This document shows positions 48,778 to 58,353 of a stretch of 64,000 bases of DNA, one piece after another (positions within the stretch are counted from its first letter, which is position 1; every line of letters starts with the position of its first letter). Position numbers and translations under genes: made by a program. Source of the stretch: an uncultured Lachnospiraceae bacterium. GTDB taxonomy: Bacteria; Bacillota; Clostridia; Lachnospirales; Lachnospiraceae. The DNA lies in assembly GCA_947626915.1 (NCBI GenBank), contig CANQUA010000001.1:62001-126000 (forward strand), read 5' to 3'. Below the pieces are notes generated by a model that did no database searches, was not told the origin of the DNA, and was given only the letters and a program-made list of their open reading frames with translations.

Positions 48778-50397
48778 ATGAAACTGACTTTTATCGGAGC
48801 CGACCATGAGGTGACCGGAAGCTGCCATTATCTGGAATGCGGGCAGACCCGGCTTTTAGTAGACTGCGGCATGGAGCAGGGCGCCAATGTTTACGTCAAC
48901 GCGGACCTGCCGGTCAGCTACGCGGAGATCGATTACGTGCTTCTGACCCATGCCCATGTGGACCATACGGGATACCTGCCTCTGATCTACGCCAGAGGCT
49001 TTAGGGGAACCGTGGTGGCCACCGTGGCGACCGGCGATCTCTGCGGGATTATGCTGAAGGACAGCGCGCACATTCAGGAAATGGAGGCGGAATGGAAGAA
49101 CCGCAAGGCGCGGCGCGCCGGGCGGGAGGAGGAGCCGCCCCTCTATACTATTCAGGACGCGGAGGGAGTGCTTACCCATCTGCGGGTGGAGGAATACGAT
49201 ACGGTCGTAAAGCTGACCGACGATGTGACGATCCGCTTTATCGACGCGGGACATCTGCTGGGATCCGCGTCCATCGAGGTCTGGTGCCGGGAGGACGGGG
49301 TGGAGAAAAAGATCGTGTTCTCCGGCGACATCGGCAACCAGAACAAGCCTCTGATCCGGAACCCCCAGTATATCAGGGAGGCTGATTATGTGGTGATGGA
49401 ATGTACCTACGGCGACCGGAGCCACGATGTGGCTTCCACCCACAGGACGACCGCGGACCACATCGCCAGGTTTGCCCGGATCATCCAGGAGACCCTGGAC
49501 CGCGGGGGCAATGTGGTTATCCCGGCTTTTGCCGTAGGACGCACCCAGGAGCTTCTGTATTTCCTGCGGAAGATCAAGCTGGACCATATGATCCAGGGGC
49601 ACGATGATTTCGAGGTATACGTGGACAGTCCGCTGGCCATTGAGGCGACCCATATTTTCAAGCGGAACCTGCTGCGCTGCTACGACGAGGAGACGAAAGC
49701 CCTGGTGGAGCAGGGCATCAACCCCATTGATTTTCCCGGACTCAGGCTGGCCGTCACCAGCGAGGAGTCCATTGCGATCAATCTGAACGCGGCCCCCAAG
49801 GTGATCATCTCCGCGTCCGGCATGTGCGACGCGGGGCGCATCCGCCACCATCTGAAGCACAATCTGTGGCGGCCGGAGTGCAGCGTGGTCTTTGCGGGCT
49901 ATCAGGCGGTCTCGACCCTGGGACGGAGCCTGCTGGACGGCGCGGCGTCGGTCAAGCTGTTCGGAGAGACCATCGACGTGGAAGCGAAGATCGAGGAGCT
50001 GCCGGGCTTAAGCGGACATGCGGACCGGGAGGGGCTTCTGACCTGGATCCGCGCGTTCGAGAAAAAACCGGACATGGTGTTCATGGTTCACGGCGACGAC
50101 AAGGTCTGCGATCTGTTTGCGGATCATTTGAATCATGTGGAGAAGATCTGCGCCTCCGCGCCGTTTTCCGGCTCGGTCTACGATCTGGCAGAGGGCAGAT
50201 GGCTCACCGTGACCGAGGGCGTGCCGGCTGCGAAGGTTTCTGCGGGACGGAAGCGCGCGGACAGCGTATTTGCGAGACTGCTGGCGGCCGGACAGAGGCT
50301 GCTGGCGGTGATCCAGAAAAACGAGGGCGGTTCCAACAAGGATCTGGCGAAATTCACCAATCAGATCCATTCGCTCTGCGATAAATGGGACAGATAG
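48778..50397 (+). CDS. Beta-CASP metallo-beta-lactamase-fold RNA/nucleic-acid hydrolase
   Basis: A 539-residue protein with the metallo-beta-lactamase motif HAHVDHTG (58-65), the later metal ligands in [11 protein letters not shown] and FSGDIGN, a beta-CASP insert (about 180-390; [33 protein letters not shown]) and the closing His motif LSGHADRE. This arrangement is that of CPSF-73-like RNA nucleases (YsH1/RNase J relatives). The C-terminal 80 residues are an additional helical region. It is close to rnhA (15 bp), suggesting a nucleic-acid-processing pair. The exact substrate is unknown. Confidence 0.9.
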   Translation: MKLTFIGADHEVTGSCHYLECGQTRLLVDCGMEQGANVYVNADLPVSYAEIDYVLLTHAHVDHTGYLPLIYARGFRGTVVATVATGDLCGIMLKDSAHIQEMEAEWKNRKARRAGREEEPPLYTIQDAEGVLTHLRVEEYDTVVKLTDDVTIRFIDAGHLLGSASIEVWCREDGVEKKIVFSGDIGNQNKPLIRNPQYIREADYVVMECTYGDRSHDVASTHRTTADHIARFARIIQETLDRGGNVVIPAFAVGRTQELLYFLRKIKLDHMIQGHDDFEVYVDSPLAIEATHIFKRNLLRCYDEETKALVEQGINPIDFPGLRLAVTSEESIAINLNAAPKVIISASGMCDAGRIRHHLKHNLWRPECSVVFAGYQAVSTLGRSLLDGAASVKLFGETIDVEAKIEELPGLSGHADREGLLTWIRAFEKKPDMVFMVHGDDKVCDLFADHLNHVEKICASAPFSGSVYDLAEGRWLTVTEGVPAAKVSAGRKRADSVFARLLAAGQRLLAVIQKNEGGSNKDLAKFTNQIHSLCDKWDR

Positions 50398-50411
50398 GAG
50401 ACCATCGGCGC

Positions 50412-50903
50412 ATGGGAAAAGTATTGATTTTTACGGACGGTGCCGCCAGGGGCAATCCCGACGGGCCCGGCGGCTACGGCGTGGTGCTGCAGTACACGGA
50501 CAAGCAGGGGCGGGTTTACGAGAAGACCCTTTCCGCCGGCTATGTGCGGACGACCAATAACCGGATGGAACTGATGGCGGCCATCGCGGGGCTGGAGGCG
50601 TTAAACCGGCCCTGCGAGGTGGAGCTCTACTCGGATTCCCGGTACCTGACCGACGCCTTCAACCAGGGCTGGATCGACAACTGGGTCAAACATAACTGGA
50701 AGCGGGGCAAGAGCGGCCCCGTGAAGAACGTGGACCTGTGGGAGAGGCTTCTCGACGCCAAGCGGGACCACCGCGTGACGTTCATCTGGGTCCGGGGACA
50801 CGCCGGCCACCCGATGAATGAGCGCTGCGACAAGCTGGCCACCTCGGCGGCAGACGGAGAGGATCTGCTGATCGACGAGGGCGTAGAGTATACGATTGCG
50901 TGA
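50412..50903 (+). CDS. rnhA: Ribonuclease HI
   Basis: A 163-residue type-1 RNase H that cuts the RNA strand of RNA-DNA hybrids. The four metal-binding carboxylates are present: D9 ([10 protein letters not shown]), E53 (NNRMELMA), D75 (YSDSRY) and D140 (NERCDKLA); the basic handle [12 protein letters not shown] is also present. ATG 50412 follows AGGAG at 50396-50400; an ATG at 50385 would overlap the upstream gene. No terminator is clear in the 286 bp that follow, which are AT-rich and hold only a 7-bp AT hairpin at 51011-51030. Confidence 0.96.
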   Translation: MGKVLIFTDGAARGNPDGPGGYGVVLQYTDKQGRVYEKTLSAGYVRTTNNRMELMAAIAGLEALNRPCEVELYSDSRYLTDAFNQGWIDNWVKHNWKRGKSGPVKNVDLWERLLDAKRDHRVTFIWVRGHAGHPMNERCDKLATSAADGEDLLIDEGVEYTIA

Positions 50904-51189
50904 AGCTGGATTTGAACCTATGAATATAAAGGCCGGATGGACAATATTTGGAATTGAGTCGGTGTCACATTGAGCAGGAGGAAAATAATTAAAGTCGTTT
51001 TGTAAGCCGGAATCAAAGTGTATTTTGATTTTGTACGATAGTAGGTCTGAAACAAATATGTCATCCGGGCATAATTTAGATTATTAATTTAATCTTACAA
51101 AATATTACTAATTTTTGCTGTCTATTCCATTTCGATTCCATTTATGTTATGTTAAGCGTAACACAGTTTATCATGACGAGGGAAGAGAT

Positions 51190-52158
51190 ATGAAAGAGCG
51201 GAAAATCATATTCCTGCTGGTTTTTGTGATCGTCATCGGTATGGGAATTACGTTTCTGACCGGCTATCTGACCGGCTCCGTGACGCGCGTTGTACCCAGA
51301 CAGCAGGTGGCTGTCAGTGCCGGAGCAGAGCAGGTTCAGACGCGGGAACAGGCCGTGGTGGTCCTGACGACGGCTGCCGATTGGCCGGAGGAGGCTCCGG
51401 AAGAAGAAACCCAGGCAGAGAACACGGCCCAGGTGTATGAGACGCTGGCGGCAGCCGGGGCGGACGGCGGTTCCTGGAATATTCCCGCGCCTGCAGGGAC
51501 AGATCCCCAGACGGCGGAAACGGTTCCTGCGCAGGAGGAACCGTCCGGGCCGGTGCAGGAAGCGTCGATGGATCCGGAGGCGGACGGTCCCGGAGCGGAA
51601 ATACCGGATGCAATGCCTGCGGATCCGTCTGCGGAGACCGTGGAAGCTCCCCAAAGCTATATCATACGGTCCGGCAGCGCGGCGGGGTACCCGCTGGACG
51701 CGGCCGAAAACGGTATGCTGACCGCGGGAGAAGAAGTCCCGAATGAGGTCGACGGGGGGGTGGTCTTGGCGGGAGAGAACCCCTATCTGGTCAGGTTTGA
51801 AGAGCTGAACGCCCAGATCCAGAAAAACCGCGAGGAACAGGAAAGCTTTTCGAACAGCGGCGCAAACAGCAGCCAGATCGCGAAAAACACGGCGAATACG
51901 GAACTGCGTCTGTGGGACAACGAGTTAAACGCCATTTACAATGTGATCCTGGAGAAGCTGGATGAAGAGCGGGCGGCGGAGCTGGTAGGCGAGGAACGGG
52001 AATGGCTGAAGCTGCGGGACGCGGCCGCTGCGGAGGCGGCGAGCAAATCGGCCGGAGGTTCTCTGGAAAGCGTGGAGTATACGGCGTCCCTGGCCGAAAG
52101 CACCCGGTCCCGGTGCTATGAGCTGGCGGAGATTTACGGAGATATTTTGGAGGAATGA
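51190..52158 (+). CDS. Membrane-anchored protein with LprI-like (DUF1311) C-terminal domain
   Basis: A 322-residue protein with one N-terminal membrane helix (about 7-29), a long Pro/Glu/Ala-rich low-complexity stalk (about 45-215) and a C-terminal helical domain (about 225-320) with the pattern LWDNELNAIYNVILEKLDEE...EWLKLRDAA, like the lysozyme-inhibitor LprI family. It would sit on the outside of the cell on a flexible stalk. Function is unproven; lysozyme defence is a family-based guess. ATG 51190 follows AGGGAAGAG. A strong terminator follows directly. Confidence 0.7.
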   Translation: MKERKIIFLLVFVIVIGMGITFLTGYLTGSVTRVVPRQQVAVSAGAEQVQTREQAVVVLTTAADWPEEAPEEETQAENTAQVYETLAAAGADGGSWNIPAPAGTDPQTAETVPAQEEPSGPVQEASMDPEADGPGAEIPDAMPADPSAETVEAPQSYIIRSGSAAGYPLDAAENGMLTAGEEVPNEVDGGVVLAGENPYLVRFEELNAQIQKNREEQESFSNSGANSSQIAKNTANTELRLWDNELNAIYNVILEKLDEERAAELVGEEREWLKLRDAAAAEAASKSAGGSLESVEYTASLAESTRSRCYELAEIYGDILEE

Positions 52159-52203
52159 ACCGTGCGGGGATTCGGCTGGCCCGTGCGGTTCGTTTTTATT
52201 TTT
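52157..52203 (+). terminator. Intrinsic terminator after the LprI-like gene
   Basis: A 12-bp stem with two G-U pairs (52157-52168 against 52180-52191) overlaps the stop codon and is followed by GTTTTTATTTTT. Confidence 0.88.
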
Positions 52204-52291
52204 CGGATCGATAGCATGGGTGGCTTTGCGTCTTTATCTGTTCGACAGGGGTGGAAAGGAAATCATTAAAACGGAAGTCCGAAAACAGAGA

Positions 52292-52335
52292 CCGCCTGCG
52301 CACCGGCTCCCCGGTGAAAAGCAGGCGGCCTTTTT
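52292..52335 (+). terminator. Nested-hairpin intrinsic terminator
   Basis: CCGCCTGC (52292-52299) pairs with GCAGGCGG (52321-52328) around an inner CACCGG/CCGGTG hairpin, followed by CCTTTTT. It is the second terminator within 100 bp, with no recognisable gene between the two; the gap 52159-52513 then carries the XRE promoter. Confidence 0.85.
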
Positions 52336-52449
52336 ATCCCCAAAATCGAATGCTGACAGGAACCATATAAACTGTAAAACGAAAATGAAAAGAGAATATG
52401 AACGCCATCTATATAAACTGAAAGGAATTTATATATATTAATTGCAATA

Positions 52450-52496
52450 TATACTTGACATCCATTCCGGCATGCTGTATACTTGTGGTATACTTG
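52450..52496 (+). promoter_or_regulatory. Promoter and candidate operator repeats of the XRE regulator
   Basis: TTGACA (52455-52460), 17 bp, TATACT (52478-52483) is a near-consensus sigma-A promoter. The octamer TATACTTG occurs three times: overlapping the -35 (52450), at the -10 (52478) and 11 bp further (52489). This placement suits autorepression by the XRE protein encoded next. Confidence 0.75.
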
Positions 52497-52513
52497 TCAA
52501 CAGGAGGTGGATG

Positions 52514-52729
52514 ATGAGAAATTTGAAACTCAAATTCAGACGTATTGAGCTGGAAATGTCACAAACAACACTTGCAAGGAAAGTCGGCGTCACCAGACAG
52601 ACGATCGGGCTGATTGAAGCCGGAGATTATAATCCGTCGCTTAAGCTCTGTATCGCGATCTGCAGGGCGTTGGGCACTACATTGAATGACTTATTCTGGG
52701 AGGAGGATGTTGAAAATGAAAAACAATAA
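52514..52729 (+). CDS. Small XRE/Cro-type transcriptional regulator
   Basis: A 71-residue protein made almost wholly of a helix-turn-helix domain (KFRRIELEMSQTTLARKVGV, VTRQTIGLIEAGDYNPSL), of the YgzD/Cro-CI type with the usual end LNDLFWEE. I prefer ATG 52514, six bases after AGGAGG, over ATG 52511. It overlaps the next gene by 14 bp, a common pairing of a small XRE regulator with a membrane protein of unknown role. Confidence 0.88.
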   Translation: MRNLKLKFRRIELEMSQTTLARKVGVTRQTIGLIEAGDYNPSLKLCIAICRALGTTLNDLFWEEDVENEKQ

Positions 52730-53186
52730 GAACATTTTGGATGAACGGCAGGAGCAGATATTGCTGCGGATCGAACACAATGGGTGCTGGCTGGCTTTCT
52801 GGGGCCTGCTGGCAGCTATCATCGTGCAGCTTGTTTTAGACATTGATTTCAGGAATCTTGCGGGGAAATGGATCGTTTTTATGCTGCTTTCCCTGTATTT
52901 ATCCGTGGGATGTATCAGGCAGGGAATATGGGACCGCCGCCGGAAACCGGATGAGTCGTCGAACGTCGTCAATTCTCTGATAGTCGCGCTTGCTATGGGA
53001 ATTCTGGGCTTCGTTCGTACAGTCAAACGATTTCCTGACAAGATAGCAGGTTCCATTGCAGCCGGAATCGTATATGCGGGCATGGCATTCGCCGTCTGTT
53101 TTGTCATACTGCAGTTTTTTGCCAGTCAGTTTAAGAAAAAACAGTCCCAGCTGGAAGAGGAACCCTTAGAGGAAGAGGAAGAATAG
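52716..53186 (+). CDS. Small membrane protein paired with the XRE regulator
   Basis: A 156-residue protein with four predicted membrane helices (about 24-45, 52-70, 85-103, 115-140) and an acidic Glu-rich tail. It resembles the DUF6773-type proteins often cotranscribed with XRE regulators in Firmicutes, but I cannot confirm family membership. ATG 52716 lies nine bases after GGAGGAGG; ATG 52707 is also in frame but too close to the site. Function unknown. Confidence 0.7.
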   Translation: MKNNKNILDERQEQILLRIEHNGCWLAFWGLLAAIIVQLVLDIDFRNLAGKWIVFMLLSLYLSVGCIRQGIWDRRRKPDESSNVVNSLIVALAMGILGFVRTVKRFPDKIAGSIAAGIVYAGMAFAVCFVILQFFASQFKKKQSQLEEEPLEEEEE

Positions 53187-53189
53187 AAA

Positions 53190-53250
53190 GCCGGCGTTAC
53201 AAGACAAGCTGAAAAGGGCCGTCTGCTTCGCCGGCGCGGCCGCATTTTTT
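53190..53250 (+). terminator. Probable terminator after the XRE/membrane pair
   Basis: GC-rich complementary segments (GCCGGCG 53190-53196 with CGCCGGC 53229-53235; GGCCG 53217-53221 with CGGCC 53237-53241) precede GCATTTTTT. Alternative pairings compete, so the exact fold is uncertain. Confidence 0.55.
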
Positions 53251-53262
53251 CATATTCCCGTC

Positions 53263-53291
53263 TTGATAATTCCGATTTCTTATGTTACGAT
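53263..53291 (+). promoter_or_regulatory. Sigma-A promoter upstream of the small membrane protein and alaS
   Basis: TTGATA (53263-53268), 17 bp, TACGAT (53286-53291), about 55 bp before ATG 53347. Confidence 0.6.
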
Positions 53292-53346
53292 AAGGGATGA
53301 TCGTTGGATTCTGAACAAAGCAGAACATTGAAGGAGGTTTTAAGAT

Positions 53347-53496
53347 ATGACTGCCATATTGAGCAGTATCGCCGGCAATCTGCTGGAAATGATCGTTCTG
53401 GCCGCTGTAGCCGCGGCAGGCGTCGTCTGCGGACATAAATACCGCGATCATAAAGAGGCGCAGAAAGCCGCCGCGGGAGAGAAAGAGACAAAATAA
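53347..53496 (+). CDS. 49-residue single-helix membrane protein
   Basis: A short frame with an excellent AAGGAGG site at 53331-53337, one hydrophobic helix (about residues 13-29, LLEMIVLAAVAAAGVVCG) and a charged cytoplasmic tail ending KEAQKAAAGEKETK. It ends 15 bp before alaS and shares its promoter. The ribosome site, promoter and membrane-protein composition argue for a real gene. No function is recognised. Confidence 0.6.
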   Translation: MTAILSSIAGNLLEMIVLAAVAAAGVVCGHKYRDHKEAQKAAAGEKETK

Positions 53497-53511
53497 TCGG
53501 AGGACAAGACA

Positions 53512-56154
53512 TTGGAAAAGTACGGCGTAAACCAGCTCAGGAAAATGTTCCTGGAATTTTTTGAAAGCAAGGGCCACCTGGCGATGAAGAGCTTCTCGCT
53601 GGTGCCCCATAACGATAACAGCCTGCTGCTGATCAATTCCGGCATGGCGCCCCTGAAACCCTATTTCACCGGACAGGAGATTCCGCCCTGCAGGCGCGTT
53701 ACCACCTGCCAGAAGTGCATCCGGACCGGCGATATCGAGAACATCGGCAAGACGGCCCGTCACGGCACTTTTTTTGAGATGCTGGGCAATTTTTCATTTG
53801 GAGATTACTTTAAGAACGAGGCCATTTCCTGGTCCTGGGAGTTTCTGACCCAGGTGGTGGGGCTGGATCCGGACCGGCTCTATCCGTCCGTCTATCTGGA
53901 CGACGACGAGGCCTACGAGATCTGGAATAAGAAGATCGGCGTTCCGAAGGAGAAGATCTTCCGGTTCGGCAAGGAGGATAATTTCTGGGAGCATGGCGCA
54001 GGCCCCTGCGGCCCCTGTTCCGAGATCTATTATGACCGGGGCGAAAAATACGGCTGCGGCAAGCCGACCTGCACCGTGGGCTGCGACTGCGACCGCTACA
54101 TCGAGGTCTGGAACAACGTGTTTACCCAGTTCGACAACGACGGCCACGGCCATTATACGGAACTGAAGCAGAAAAACATCGACACCGGCATGGGCCTGGA
54201 GCGCCTGGCTGTGGTGGTACAGGACGTGGATTCTCTGTTTACCGTGGATACGAACCGGGCGCTTCTGGACGAGGTGTGCGCGCTGGCCCATACGCAGTAC
54301 CAGGCCGACGAGAAGAAGGACGTGTCCCTGCGCATCATCGCGGACCATGTGAAGTCCTGCACGTTCATGATTTCCGACGGCATCATGCCCAGCAACGAGG
54401 GCCGGGGCTATGTGCTGCGCCGTCTGCTGCGCAGGGCCGTCCGTCACGGCAGGATCCTGGGCATCGAGGGCCGGTTCATGGCGGATCTGGCTAAAACCGT
54501 GATCGAACTGTCCAGGGACGGTTATCCGGAGCTGGAGGAAAAGAAGGCCATGATCCTGAAGGTGCTGGCCGAGGAAGAGGAAAAATTCAACCGGACCATC
54601 GACCAGGGCCTGGAGATCTTAAACGATATGGAGCAGCGGATGGCGGCGGATGGCGTGAAAGTCCTTTCCGGCGCGGACGCGTTCAAATTGTACGATACCT
54701 ACGGCTTCCCGCTGGATCTGACCGTGGAGATCCTGGCGGAGCGCAATTATCAGGTGGACGAGGAAGGGTTCGCGGCCGCGATGAAGGAGCAGCGGGAGAA
54801 AGCGAGAGCCGCCCGCAAGACCACCAATTATATGGGCGCGGATGTGACGGTTTACCAGTCCATTCCCGCCGAGATCACGTCGAAATTCGTCGGCTACGAC
54901 CGTCTGGTCCACGAATCGAAGATCACGGTGCTGACCACAGAGGACGAGATCGTGGAGGCCTTGACCGATGGGGAGACCGGCACGATCCTGGTGGATGAGA
55001 CCCCGTTCTACGGCACCATGGGCGGCCAGCAGGCCGACACCGGCGTGATCGAAAACGGCAGCGGCACGTTTGTTGTGAAAGACACGATCCATCTGCAGGG
55101 CGGCAAGATCGGCCATGTAGGCGTGATGACCGGCGGCATGTTCAAGATCGGCGATACGGTTGCGCTGAAGGTGGACGAGGCCAGCCGCGTTTCCACCTGC
55201 AAGAACCACAGCGCGACCCACCTGCTGCAGAAAGCCCTGCGGCTGGTGCTGGGAGACCATGTGGAGCAGGCGGGTTCCTATGTGGACGCCGGCAGGCTGC
55301 GTTTTGACTTTACCCATTTTTCAGCCATGACGGCGGACGAGCTGAAGCGCGTGGAGGATCTGGTGAATGAGGAGATCCGCGCGTCCCTGCCGGTCGTGAC
55401 GAAGGAGATGAGCCTGGAGGAGGCCAAAAAGACCGGGGCCATGGCGCTGTTCGGCGAGAAGTACGGCCAGGTGGTCCGCGTCGTGTCCATGGGAGATTTC
55501 TCCGTGGAGCTCTGCGGCGGCACCCATGTGGCGAACACAGGCGTGATCTCCTGCTTCAAGATCCTTTCCGAGACCGGGATCGCAGCCGGCGTCCGCAGGA
55601 TCGAGGCCCTGACCGGGGACGGGCTGATGGCGTACTATAAGAGCGTGGAGGAGGAGCTTCACGCGGCGGTGCGCGCGGCGAAGACCACGCCCGCGGAGCT
55701 GACCCGCAAGATCGAGTCCATGTCCGAGGAGATCAAGGCTCTCCATGCAGAGAATGAGAAGCTGAAGAGCAAACTGGCGGGCAGCGCCCTGGGCGACGTG
55801 ATGAGCCAGGTGAAGGAGATCGCGGGGATGAAGGTTCTGATCACCCGCGTCGCCGATGTGGATATGAACGGTCTGCGGGGCCTGGGCGACCAGATGCGCG
55901 ACAAGCTGGGAGAAGGTGTCGTCGTCATCGCTTCGGCCCAGAACGGCAAGGTGAACCTGATGGCGACGGCGACGGACGGAGCCCAGAAGAAGGGCGCTCA
56001 CGCCGGCAATCTGATCAAGGCCATCGCTTCCCTGGTAGGAGGGGGCGGCGGCGGACGCCCGGCTATGGCCCAGGCGGGCGGCAAGGACCCGTCCGGCATC
56101 GGCGCAGCCCTGGAAAAAGCGGAAGAGGTATTGAAAGCACAGTTACATGGTTAA
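53512..56154 (+). CDS. alaS: Alanyl-tRNA synthetase
   Basis: An 880-residue class II synthetase charging tRNA-Ala. The catalytic domain opens GVNQLRKMFLEFFESKGH and NSGMAPLKPYFTG; the editing domain has its zinc ligands in HSATH (H566, H570) and CGGTH (C668, H672); the C-terminal C-Ala domain ends with the Gly-rich GGGGGGRPAMAQAGG motif. The start is TTG 53512 after CGGAGGA, matching the usual N-terminal length. No T-box leader is visible. It lies directly after the small membrane-protein gene. Confidence 0.97.
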   Translation: MEKYGVNQLRKMFLEFFESKGHLAMKSFSLVPHNDNSLLLINSGMAPLKPYFTGQEIPPCRRVTTCQKCIRTGDIENIGKTARHGTFFEMLGNFSFGDYFKNEAISWSWEFLTQVVGLDPDRLYPSVYLDDDEAYEIWNKKIGVPKEKIFRFGKEDNFWEHGAGPCGPCSEIYYDRGEKYGCGKPTCTVGCDCDRYIEVWNNVFTQFDNDGHGHYTELKQKNIDTGMGLERLAVVVQDVDSLFTVDTNRALLDEVCALAHTQYQADEKKDVSLRIIADHVKSCTFMISDGIMPSNEGRGYVLRRLLRRAVRHGRILGIEGRFMADLAKTVIELSRDGYPELEEKKAMILKVLAEEEEKFNRTIDQGLEILNDMEQRMAADGVKVLSGADAFKLYDTYGFPLDLTVEILAERNYQVDEEGFAAAMKEQREKARAARKTTNYMGADVTVYQSIPAEITSKFVGYDRLVHESKITVLTTEDEIVEALTDGETGTILVDETPFYGTMGGQQADTGVIENGSGTFVVKDTIHLQGGKIGHVGVMTGGMFKIGDTVALKVDEASRVSTCKNHSATHLLQKALRLVLGDHVEQAGSYVDAGRLRFDFTHFSAMTADELKRVEDLVNEEIRASLPVVTKEMSLEEAKKTGAMALFGEKYGQVVRVVSMGDFSVELCGGTHVANTGVISCFKILSETGIAAGVRRIEALTGDGLMAYYKSVEEELHAAVRAAKTTPAELTRKIESMSEEIKALHAENEKLKSKLAGSALGDVMSQVKEIAGMKVLITRVADVDMNGLRGLGDQMRDKLGEGVVVIASAQNGKVNLMATATDGAQKKGAHAGNLIKAIASLVGGGGGGRPAMAQAGGKDPSGIGAALEKAEEVLKAQLHG

Positions 56155-56191
56155 AAATATAAAAAAATTAAAAAACTGTGAAAAAAACCAG

Positions 56192-56219
56192 TTGACGAAA
56201 CCCATTTTTATGGTATAAT
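56192..56219 (+). promoter_or_regulatory. Strong sigma-A promoter of rpsU
   Basis: TTGACG (56192-56197), 16 bp, consensus TATAAT (56214-56219) with a TGG extended -10. The leader contains a 7-bp hairpin, CAGTTGT/ACAACTG (56246-56252 with 56268-56274), just before the GGAGGGAGG ribosome site. Confidence 0.85.
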
Positions 56220-56295
56220 CAGGACAGTGCTAGGAAATACCCAAACAGTTGTATGATGCACAAATACACAACTGGAGGGAGGTTAGGTGTGAGCT

Positions 56296-56472
56296 ATGTC
56301 GAACGTAATCGTGAAAGACAATGAATCTCTGGACAGTGCGCTGCGCAGATTTAAGAGAAATTGCGCGAAGGCCGGTATTCAGCAGGAGATTCGCAAGAGA
56401 GAACATTACGAGAAGCCCAGCGTTAGACGTAAGAAAAAGTCTGAAGCTGCGAGAAAAAGGAAGTATAATTAA
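56296..56472 (+). CDS. rpsU: 30S ribosomal protein S21
   Basis: A 58-residue, very basic protein beginning [20 protein letters not shown] and ending in the [15 protein letters not shown] tail, the standard S21 sequence; it joins the small subunit near the anti-Shine-Dalgarno site. It has its own promoter and a strong terminator directly after. Confidence 0.97.
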   Translation: MSNVIVKDNESLDSALRRFKRNCAKAGIQQEIRKREHYEKPSVRRKKKSEAARKRKYN

Positions 56473-56480
56473 TCGGATGC

Positions 56481-56513
56481 AAGTCCTCAGTCGGTTGATT
56501 GAGGACTTTTTTC
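56481..56513 (+). terminator. Intrinsic terminator after rpsU
   Basis: A perfect 9-bp stem AAGTCCTCA/TGAGGACTT (56481-56489 with 56500-56508) followed by a run of T. Confidence 0.92.
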
Positions 56514-56561
56514 TGTCTGCGGCGCATAGATTTTTAGAAACGGCAGGGACGGAGGCCTGGG

Positions 56562-56831
56562 ATGTTCGAGGTTTTCAGGGCGCAGGCGGCGTCCGCTCTC
56601 CATCTCCCGCAGGATGTGGTCCAGGGGGAACCGGTCATTACCGTCGCCGGCAGGCAGAAGGTCTATATCGAAAATTACAGCCGTATTGCGAGTTTTCACG
56701 AAGAGGAGATCCGGCTCCAGGCCAGGACCTGCCGGATTGTGGTCAGCGGAAAACGGCTGCGGATCGAATATTATACGAAGGACGATATGATGATCGCCGG
56801 ACAGATCGGGTCCGTGCGCATGGAGACGTAA
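56562..56831 (+). CDS. yqfC: Sporulation protein YqfC (YabP/YqfC family)
   Basis: An 89-residue protein of the YabP/YqfC family (VVQGEPVITVAGRQKVYIENYSR-type opening, IRLQARTCRIVVSGKRLRIEYYT core). In Bacillus yqfC and yqfD are mother-cell sporulation genes; here the same order, with phoH and ybeY behind, is kept. ATG 56562 follows GGAGG. A CATAGATT element at 56525 is a weak sigma-E -10 match with no good -35. The 191 bp up to yqfD contain only a basic, Arg-rich frame that I do not accept as a gene. Confidence 0.9.
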   Translation: MFEVFRAQAASALHLPQDVVQGEPVITVAGRQKVYIENYSRIASFHEEEIRLQARTCRIVVSGKRLRIEYYTKDDMMIAGQIGSVRMET

Positions 56832-57022
56832 AATCATGAAGGCGCAAAATAGAAGGCGGCGAAACGAAGCCGGGCCGCGCGGGCGTTTTCATATGGCGGG
56901 AATGGCCGGGCACGCGGGAAATACGGCAGAGCGGAAACGGGAATCACCCCGGCGCAGAGTGCACAAAAGCGGGCTCCCCGAGGAGCCGGAGCGAAATCGG
57001 GACAGACGGAGGAGATCACGGA

Positions 57023-58353
57023 TTGCTGAACAGATTCACCTGTTACCGGAAAGGCTTTTTGCGCCTTCATGTCAGCGGCCATGGGCAGGAACGCTTTTTA
57101 AACCTGTGCTGCGCCAACCAGATGGATCCCTGGGACATTTGCCCGCGCGGGGAAGGGATCGAGTGCTGTATGCTTCTGCCGCATTTTTGGCGGATCCGCC
57201 CGCTGGCGAAAAAGGCGGGCGTGCGGGTCCATGTCCTGGGCAGATACGGGGCGCCTTTTTGGATCCGCCGCAGCCGGAAGCGGGAAGGGCTTCTTCTGGG
57301 GGCCTGCGCCTGCTTCGCCCTGGTTTATGCCCTTTCTCTTTTTATCTGGAATATTTCCTTTGAGGGGAATTACCATTACAGCCGGGATACGCTTCTGGAC
57401 TATCTGGAATCGCTGGATATCCGGTACGGGATGCGCAAAAACGCCGTTTCCTGCGAGGACCTGGAGGATTCCATCCGCAGCGCGTTCCCGGAGATCACCT
57501 GGGTGTCCGCCAGCGTCACCGGCACCCGCCTGGTGGTGCGGGTCAAAGAAAACGAAGTGCTTTCCTCCGTTCCCCCGAAGGATGATTCCCCCTGCGAGCT
57601 GATAGCCGGTTCCGCCGGGGAGATCACCCGGATGATCGTAAGGCAGGGAAAGGCGGACGTGACGGTTGGGGACACGGTGGAGGCGGGGCAGATCCTGGTT
57701 TCTTCTGCCCTGTCGGTCATGAACGATAACGGGGAGACGGTCCGCGTCAAATATGTCCACGCCGACGCGGATGTCTATGCGCGGACCAGCTACGCGTATC
57801 GGACGGAGGAACCGATTCTTTTGCGGACGGAGACGCCGACCGGACGGAGACGCCTGCGCATGACGCTGTCCGCGGGAAGGTTCCGGGCCAGCCTGTCGAT
57901 TCCGGCGAAAGGCGAGCTTTGGAACGCGCTAAAGGAGACGGCCGTTTCTTTCGGGCGCTGGGTGCTGGCGCAGGCCGGCGCGGACCCGGGCGCGGAGACG
58001 GGGGCGGAACAGGAGCGGCCGGTCTGGAAGGAGACCACGCAGCTCCGCCAGCTCTGCCTGTTCGGAGATTTCTATCTTCCGGTCTACTGGGAGCAGACCG
58101 TGGGGGAAGAAACGGTGTTTTATGAGCGGCCTTACACGGAAAAGGAGCTGAAAGTCCGTTCCGAATACATAAATGGAAAATATATTGAAAATTTATTGCA
58201 AAAGGGGGTACACATTATCGAAAATAATGTTAAAATACTTAAGAATGGCTTATCCTATACCATAGAGTGTTCGGTGACGGCTGAGGAGGAGATTTCCGTC
58301 AGCCGGCCGGTCAGCACGCAGGATACGCCGGGTGAGGAGATGACAGAGGGTAC

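Noticed and set aside
50904-50925. tRNA T-arm-like string on the minus strand after rnhA
   Set aside because: GGTTCAAATCC is present, but the flanking bases do not form a five-pair T stem and no anticodon or acceptor arm is found nearby.
52118-52441. Frame spanning the two terminators after the LprI-like gene
   Set aside because: It would have to be transcribed through two strong intrinsic terminators and overlaps the upstream gene in another frame.
56836-57363. Arg-rich frame between yqfC and yqfD
   Set aside because: It overlaps the conserved N terminus of YqfD in another frame and has a biased basic composition; no homologous gene is expected at this place.
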